Assembly: GCA_014218235.1 (NCBI GenBank)
Contig: CM024753.1
Location: 184,364,348 to 184,428,347 of the forward strand
Direction: 5' to 3'
Source: Colocasia esculenta
Taxonomy: Eukaryota > Streptophyta > Magnoliopsida > Alismatales > Araceae
DNA length: 64,000 nt
The position numbers and the translations under genes are program-made. The notes under the pieces were generated by a model. That model saw nothing but the letters and a program-made list of their open reading frames with translations, did not search any database and was not told the origin of the DNA. This document shows, piece after piece, positions 57,623 through 64,000 of the stretch (position 1 is its first letter; every line of letters starts with the position of its first letter).

Positions 57623-60600
57623 TGTGACGGACCGGGGTATTTATGCCCATTAAGGCTCCATATCCAGATCCGCCTCCCGCGAACGGACCGAAGTCTCGCA
57701 AGGGATAGCTCACACAACTGTCCAGTAAGAATATAAAAGACAAACCACAACAGTATAAGACACAAGAAAGTACATGTGCTCATACCTGCATATAACAATT
57801 TACAACTGTCCCTTTACATTAATACATATCTAATTAAAAAGTACAACTACCTGGGGCATACCCCGAGGGAGCACAAGCTCACATAACACTAACTACTACA
57901 CAACTGCTGGTGGTACAAGTCTGACACAACACTGCTGCAAGCCAAACACTCGGCAAGCCCTGAAAATAACTGTAGGGGAGTGAGCCTCAACAAGACACTG
58001 GCTCAGTAGGGGCTACCCAAAACAACACCGTAACCACGGACACCTCAACCCCAATGGGTCTCACTGGCAACACCAATAGCCAAACCATTTCATGCTCACA
58101 ACATTTATATTTAAATAATAGCTTAAACAGTAATTGATGAACAAAAGCATATTCCTTATAAAGAAAAAGGAATCACAAGCTAGTCCGCTCAACAACTGAA
58201 ATGTCTAGGCCGCAAGCCTCACAGGCACATTATTCCAACGACTAATCGCCTAAGCTATAAGCCACACAGGCAAACATTGTTTAGGCTATAAGCTTCACAG
58301 GCGAACCCCAAACACATGGGTACAGGACCGCTGACCAAGAACTAGTCCGTTCTACCCCAAACCACAATATAATGAAAACGACACATAAGGTAACAGGACT
58401 GGCTACAGCGGCCAATCCATCACACATGAAAACCATATACGGTAGTTTATCCGAGGAAGGTAAAAACACATTGAGTGGAAGGTCACACCACACGACCTCC
58501 ACGAAACACAGTTCCACGTCAACACCAAAAAGACTGGTATATGACATACCACCACAAACCATTACCCACACAGGGTACAGGTACCTATTACCACAAGGCA
58601 CCAGCACGGAAACCGCAAGTGAACCAGTGCCGTAACAGGGCACACTATAGCAAACTAAACCACATTTGTGGTGAGTTAACACTCACCAACCATAACCAAA
58701 CTGTGCCACCACTCGGGCACACCACAAGCCACGACCACAGTCACAATTGTGCCAACTCCAGGGCACACCTCGAACGAGTCAAACCTCGACTATGAGTCAC
58801 AAACTCATGAACCACGACAAGTAGCAAAGCACGAGTTGGAAAGGAACGACGCCACCACACGGGAACAGACTACTGGCTGATCAGGCCAGTATCCAACCCA
58901 GACAACACAACACAAGAACAACCTCTCAGCCTCGTAGTCACGGACGAAAGGTCCAACTGCCGCTCCACGAGAACAAGTCAAACAACTGTGGAGACCAACC
59001 AACACCACACCTGCAGACACACAGCTGCAGGTCCATGCTTGGCACCTCTAGGGTCTCTGGCCGGAGCACCCTAAAGTGAGGCACTAGAAAACAGGACTAG
59101 CTGGGGACCAGTGTCGACTACTGGTGTCCGTACCCCCAACTACGAGCGCGCTACAAGCGACTGCACACCCACCAACACAAGCCGCTGTCCTACTATCATC
59201 TTTCCCTCAGCCGGACGTACAACTCAAACACAAGAGTGAGGGTGTACAGGAAGACGACACAGACCTCAACGGTACAACACAAGTACCGGGACAAAACCCC
59301 GAGCACAAGAAACACACGTGCTTGGCTCACAAAGAACCTGGGGTACCCGACTAGAGAGGCATTCCGGAATAGGCGCCGGACCACCACACTCGGCCATACA
59401 CAAACCACATCACTTACACATTTATTACAAATCACGATATACGTGTGTGGAATAGCTTGTCTTGGTCACTCGTGACCTACAAGCTAGCCTACACAAACAC
59501 ATACATGAACCATATTAATACCACGGCCTGTCATTGGTCACACAGTGACCTCCAAGCTAATTCACACAAACACACATATAAACCACGATAGCCAATCATA
59601 CTTGGCCTATCATTGATCATCTTGTGATAGTAGAGGTCACATTAAACACTGACCACAATACTTACATAATAATCATACTTACACTTTACTAATTATCCAT
59701 CCAGGATAATCTATAAAAGATTCTAGAAGATCGAGGCTAGGTTCAGACGTGAACCTCATCGCCACAACACCACAATACTTAATATATAATAAACATGATA
59801 GCGTACGATGTGCCATGCATATACAAACCACTTGCACGACATCAAAACCCTGTGATATTTCACAACTTCATAGCCGGTAAACTGACCTCAAAAGCCCCGT
59901 GCTCCAAGAGCACCACAGGTGTTAATACACCGCAACACTTATAACAAGAATGCTATTAAAAACACGTTGTGCACATGCACAGGTTGGCGGCGACATCGAT
60001 TGTCGTCCAAAGGATATAGACGACAATGTCCCTTGCCGTCAACACCAAGTAAGCGACCACCACTTGGCCGTTTACCCACAATCAACGGCTAGATAACTAG
60101 CCGTTAATCTCCCAACGAAGAACTCTGCGTCAACCGATGTTGACGTCAAGATCTTCACAATAGAACCCGCCAGAACACACAAAATGGCCGTAGGCCGATT
60201 GCACGGGCAATCAAACCATAAATACAATAGAAAAACAAGGGGAAACACTTCCCCTTACATCTAGAAACCATAATTAAACCGGAAAGACATGATCTAACGC
60301 TTAGATCAATCAAACCACCCGATTTCCCAACATGAAGACCCCCTTTCCCAAAAACTCAATTAACAACCGATTTATGCAAGGAAAGCATAACAATTTAACC
60401 AGGGAAGATCAACGGGTCCAGTCCCTACCTCAGAAACGCGATTGAACTCCCGAAGAACCTTGAATCACGCCGAAACCAGAGGAACGCCCCGCGAACACCG
60501 CGCTCCAATTCGTCATTCCCCGCCTGATTTGCCGCTACCACGCGTACCACGGCTGCCCCTCGTACTCCCGTCGACCACCGGAACTTGTGAAGAGGCTCAA

Positions 60601-61000
60601 GGGTGAAGGTGGGGGAAGAGGAGAGGAGAGAGTGGGGAAAAGAACAAGGCTCGGGTCAGCCCTAAAAACACAGGTGCCACAGGTTAACGTCAACCTCTGC
60701 GCCGCTAACCAAACCACCCCAACTAGGCGTCCACAACGCTCGCCGCCAAGTTCATCACGCTAGACGTCCACATCGATGGACGCCAAAAACATGTTAACGG
60801 AAACACCATTGCCTCCAACACACAGTCGACGTCACACACCTGGACGCCAACCTACAGTTGATGTCCAGCACACTGAACAAGATTCATAACCAAGCCCGGT
60901 AAGGATCCAATAAGAAACACACAAGCTAATGGGCCACACATTGGCCACCAAACCCGCTAAACTTGGATCCACGGGGATCCGAAAAACGCGCGACGTTACA
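57623..61000 (-). repeat. LTR B (5' LTR)
   Basis: 3,378 bp, intact ends TGTGACGG and CGACGTTACA. In the dyad matching 50840-50861 of LTR A, B keeps a perfect 9-bp arm pair (AACGGCTAG/CTAGCCGTT). Confidence 0.9.
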
Positions 61001-61005
61001 ATTAA

Positions 61006-61614
61006 CCTTCTATACATGCATCACATGAAATCTACGGTGCAAAATAGAGCAGAATCTCTCTACCTCCTCGAAGAACGTGAAGAACGATAACCACCCGGCG
61101 TTTCCCCCGCTCCGTACGATGTCCTTGTGGTGAAAGCACGCCAAAAATGACCCAATATCACCAAATCGCCCAAGAAATCTGCAAAACCTCCTCCTCCTGG
61201 CCGAACAGAGCTTGCTGAAGCTCTATTTGGCCGACCTATTGGAAAGCACTTCGGAGATGGGAACGCGACGCACCCTTCCGTCGTGACAAGAATGCGACAT
61301 AGGAGGTCGTCGCCTTCCCACTGCCGACGTCAGCAAGTCCACCCAGTGCGCGACACGTGGCGGACATGCAGACGAAGGCCCTCAAGCATCGGCATCCTGA
61401 ACACAACACCCAGAACCATCGCGTTCAGGATGCGATGCTAAGCTCTGTCGCGTTCATAGACAGAGGGCCAGTGAGTGCTTTGGGCCCAACCTGCCGGCCC
61501 ACAAAGTCTCACAACCCTGCGCAAACACCTGTAACACACACCATTGGCCGCACACCAGCCACCACAACCACTAAGCGAGGATCCACAAGGATCCGAAAAA
61601 TGCGTGACGTTACA
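61006..61614 (-). mobile_element. 5' LTR of element D, right part
   Basis: Continues 48378 after removal of the nested element and ends GACGTTACA, the LTR start on minus. Similar to LTR E (30801-31447). CG-rich dyads at about 61260-61320 and 61420-61460. Confidence 0.75.
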
Positions 61615-62384
61615 GTTACTGTTGTGTTACTTTGTGTTCCTGCCTCACTTTGATGAGAGGGGAGGGTTAGACCTAGGTCTTGGATAAGACGTCAGTGGAC
61701 GCACCTGATCGGTTGACTAGTGGTAGTGTTTTCCATAGCTAGTGTCTCTTGTCCAGACGAGGTTCTCTCCATCTGCGTAGCCAGCCGTGTGGTAGTCACA
61801 TCGTGCAGGTTCTACGGAGTTTCCGACTGTGGTGTTCTCCGTACCGTTGTTAGTTAGTAGCTTTGCTTCCACACTTTCCTTTGTAGCGTAGAAGATATAA
61901 CTACTGTCATTTAATTAAGTACATAGTTTTGACTACCTGTTAGAGCCAGTAGGAGATTGGTAGTCCCTACTGATCTTCTGTTGTGAAGCTCATCCCTTTC
62001 CTTTCTAGGTGAGACTTCTCAGCAGCGGTAGGGCGTGCACCGGGCGGAGAAGACGGGGACGGTAGTCGTGGTCCCTGTAGCTAGCAGTGGTTCCCCCTCT
62101 CGTTGTACGTCACCCTCGGGGTATGCCCCTAAGGGAATTGTTCTTCCCCTATTTTTACTTGTAGTAGTTGTGTGTGTTGGGACTGTACCTAGAGTGATAC
62201 GCTGCGGTCTCGCTCTTCTTTCTGCTTCCGCATGTGTGCTCCTAGTTAGAAGTTGACGTTTATTTCCTTTACATATTATGTTAGACTTATATTATAGCCC
62301 TCCTGGGTCTCCGGATCCATGGGCGACGACCGCGAAAATCGGGTCCTCGGCGTGGGCTGAGGGTCGGGTTCTCAGGGTCGTTAT
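61615..62384 (+). mobile_element. older Tekay-like LTR remnant
   Basis: Right part of an LTR in plus orientation. It keeps the blocks TCCCTACTGATC...GAAGCTCATCCCT and CCCTCGGGGTATGCCCC seen in LTR C near 55070-55230, and ends near GGGTCGTTATAG. Dyad CAGTAGG/CCTACTG at 61947-61972. Element D lies at its left side. No gene. Confidence 0.5.
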
Positions 62385-62599
62385 AGGTAGTGTAATATCT
62401 CTTTTCAACTTCGAACCCTTAGTTGCCCTTAGCACTCTTTCAATTATCTTAAACCCTTTTTACCTTGGATTTAACCACTATCTTACAAGTTAAATGGGAA
62501 TGAGAGATGTATTATTATCATGTACCTTGTTAATTACCCTGTCTGGGCCTTAGTTTGAGTTCCCCATTGGGAATTTGTATTTTTGGTTGAAAGTGGAGC
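62385..62599. other. unassigned spacer
   Basis: AT-rich sequence between the LTR remnant and the minisatellite. Nothing recognised. Confidence 0.4.
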
Positions 62600-63512
62600 T
62601 TCGTATATGATGAAGTGGAACTTCAAAATCGATGTTTTAGTAGATGATCAATGTTTTAGCATAGGTAATCGATGTTTTAGCCTAGGAAATCGATGTTTTA
62701 GTAGGAAATTAATGTTTAAGTAGGGAATCAATGTTTTAACGTAGGTAATTGATGTTTTAACCTAAGTAATTGATGTTTTAACTTAGGTAATCGATGTTTT
62801 AACCTAAGTGATCGATGTTTTAGTAGGTAATCGATGTTTTCGCCTAGGAAATCAATGTTTTAGTAGGAAATCGATGTTTTAACTTAGGTAATCGATGTTT
62901 TAACCTAAGTAATCGATGTTTTAGCCCAGGTAATCGATGTTTTAGCCTAGGAAATCGATGTTTTAGTAGGAAATCGATGTTTTAACTTAGGTAATCAATG
63001 TTTTAACCTAAGTAATCGATGTTTTAGTAGGTAATCGATGTTTTAACTTAGGTAATCAATGTTTTAACCTAAGTAATCGATGTTTTAGTAGGTAATCATT
63101 GTTTTAGCCTAGGTAATCGATAATTTAGTAGGTAATCGATGTTTTAGCCTAGGAAATCAATGTTTTAGTAGGAAATTGATGTTTTAGTAGGGAATCAATG
63201 TTTAGTAAGTAATCAATGTTTTAGTAGGTAATCGATGTTTTAGCCTAAGTAATCGATATTTTAGTAGGTAATCGATGATTTAGCCAAGGAAATCGATGTG
63301 TTAGTAGGAAATCTATGTTTTAGTAGGGAATCGATGTTTTAACTCAGGGAATCAATGTTTTAGCCTAGGGAATCGATGTTTAGTAAGTAATCAATGTTTT
63401 AGCCTAGGTAATCGATGTTTTAGTATGTAATCGATGTTTTAGCCTAGGAAATCGATGTTTTAGTAGGAAATCGATGTTTTAGCAGGGAATCGATGTTTTA
63501 AACAACAATCGA
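62600..63512. repeat. minisatellite, ATCGATGTTTTAG family
   Basis: About 40 imperfect units of 19-22 bp: ATCGATGTTTTAG followed by TAGGAA, CCTAGGAA or CCTAAGTA. Units of the different endings alternate. ATCGAT is a palindrome present in most units. No flanking element ends recognised. Confidence 0.93.
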
Positions 63513-63612
63513 TGACCTCTTTGACCTCTTAGCAAATCAGAGTCGAGTATAATCTTGTAGTGCTTATGCTTTTATTAGACTGGTGGAATGATCATCATCA
63601 TCTGACTCCTTT
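63513..63612. other. spacer
   Basis: About 100 bp between minisatellite and next LTR; nothing seen. Confidence 0.4.
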
Positions 63613-64000
63613 TGTAACGTCGTGTGCTTTTCGGATCCATGCGGATCATGTGTGTGTTAGTTGTGTAGGCCGTTGTGAGGCCAATGTGAGTTGGTTGTGT
63701 GGAATGTGTGGTGTGAATGTGTGGTTTGAGCAGGTAAGGTGCAGGTTTGGTTCTAAAATGAAATAGGACCTGCTGTAGTTCAGTTGGAGTTGGCGGCCAG
63801 GTGTGGCCGTTGACTGGTTGGCATCCAGGTAAGTGGACGTTGACTGCATGATCTTGGCGGCTTAGGATGTGGACGTTTAGGGTGGCGGTTGTTCTTAGCG
63901 GCAGAGGGGTTGACGCCAACCTGAGAATTCTGCAGGTTATAGGGTCACCCGAGAGCAGGTTTTCTACCTGGTTCTCTTTCCCTCTTGCCCCAGCCTTTTG
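63613..64000 (+). mobile_element. start of LTR H (Tekay-like), runs off window
   Basis: Begins TGTAACGTCGTGTGC with the TTTTCGGATCC block of LTR C (51955). Dyad CGGCCA-ggtg-TGGCCG at 63794-63809. Only the first 388 bp are in view. Confidence 0.7.

Larger units (their letters stand above)
48379..61000 (-). mobile_element. non-autonomous LTR element (LARD-like), with nested solo LTR
   Basis: LTRs A (48379-51756) and B (57623-61000) are the same length (3,378 bp) and very similar. Target duplication ATTAA at 48374-48378 and 61001-61005. Primer site 57606-57622 (initiator tRNA-Met) puts the 5' LTR at B. Without the nested solo LTR C the internal part is about 2.36 kb and has no gag or pol frame. 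It shares LTR ends, primer site and the 15-mer with element D, so a Tekay-type element like D probably supplied its proteins. Confidence 0.88.

Noticed and set aside
62600..63512. Possible CRISPR-like array
   Set aside because: Units are contiguous, imperfect and without unique spacers, and the context is a plant nuclear genome.

Overview
This is a stretch of flowering-plant nuclear DNA made almost entirely of nested, partly decayed transposable elements. The evidence is the mix of lineages (Tat/Ogre-type and Tekay/Del-type Ty3 elements, a SIRE/Maximus-type Ty1/copia element with an extra 3' ORF, a plant L1-type LINE, a CACTA transposase remnant), GT-AG introns, and plant mobile domain (PMD) proteins. 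The species cannot be told from the sequence. No ordinary single-copy gene, tRNA, rRNA or CRISPR array was seen.

Layout. 1-8344: 5' end (gag start, leader, 1.4-kb LTR) of a Tat-type element Z on the minus strand, next to a PMD-like fragment. This block is tandemly duplicated (units 1291-4817 and 4818-8344). 7998-12027: two PMD-type coding regions on the plus strand, the second with seven exons and three in-frame TAG codons. 13402-28690: a second Tat-type element (G1, minus strand) with integrase, two RNases H, RT, protease with G-patch, gag, leader and 5' LTR. A 4.4-kb solo LTR (F) sits at its gag start codon. 28691-30800: 5'-truncated LINE. 30801-31447: end of a Tekay-type LTR (E). 31448-43275: a complete, young copia element with 5-bp target duplication TTACA. 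43276-45092: CACTA remnant. 45093-46864: gag-protease of Tekay-type element D, whose 5' LTR starts at 46865 and is split by a 12.6-kb element (48379-61000). That element has 3,378-bp LTRs, no coding capacity, target duplication ATTAA, and contains an inverted solo LTR (C, target duplication ACTCT). The right part of D's LTR ends at 61614. Then come an older LTR remnant, a minisatellite of about 0.9 kb (62600-63512) and the start of another LTR (63613 onward).

Insertion order read from the interruptions: D went into an older LTR, then CACTA into D, E at the CACTA edge, LINE into E, and G1 into the LINE. Later came the solo LTRs, the copia element and the non-autonomous element.

Most notable: (1) the Tekay-type LTRs are rich in short perfect inverted repeats, and at least two of these show paired changes between LTR copies; (2) a related CGCGAC...GTCGCG dyad vocabulary is shared by the unrelated Tat and Tekay elements and by an intron of the PMD gene; (3) an intron-containing PMD gene lies antisense to a retroelement; (4) most nonsense codons fit CAG to TAG change, as expected from decay of CHG-methylated DNA.
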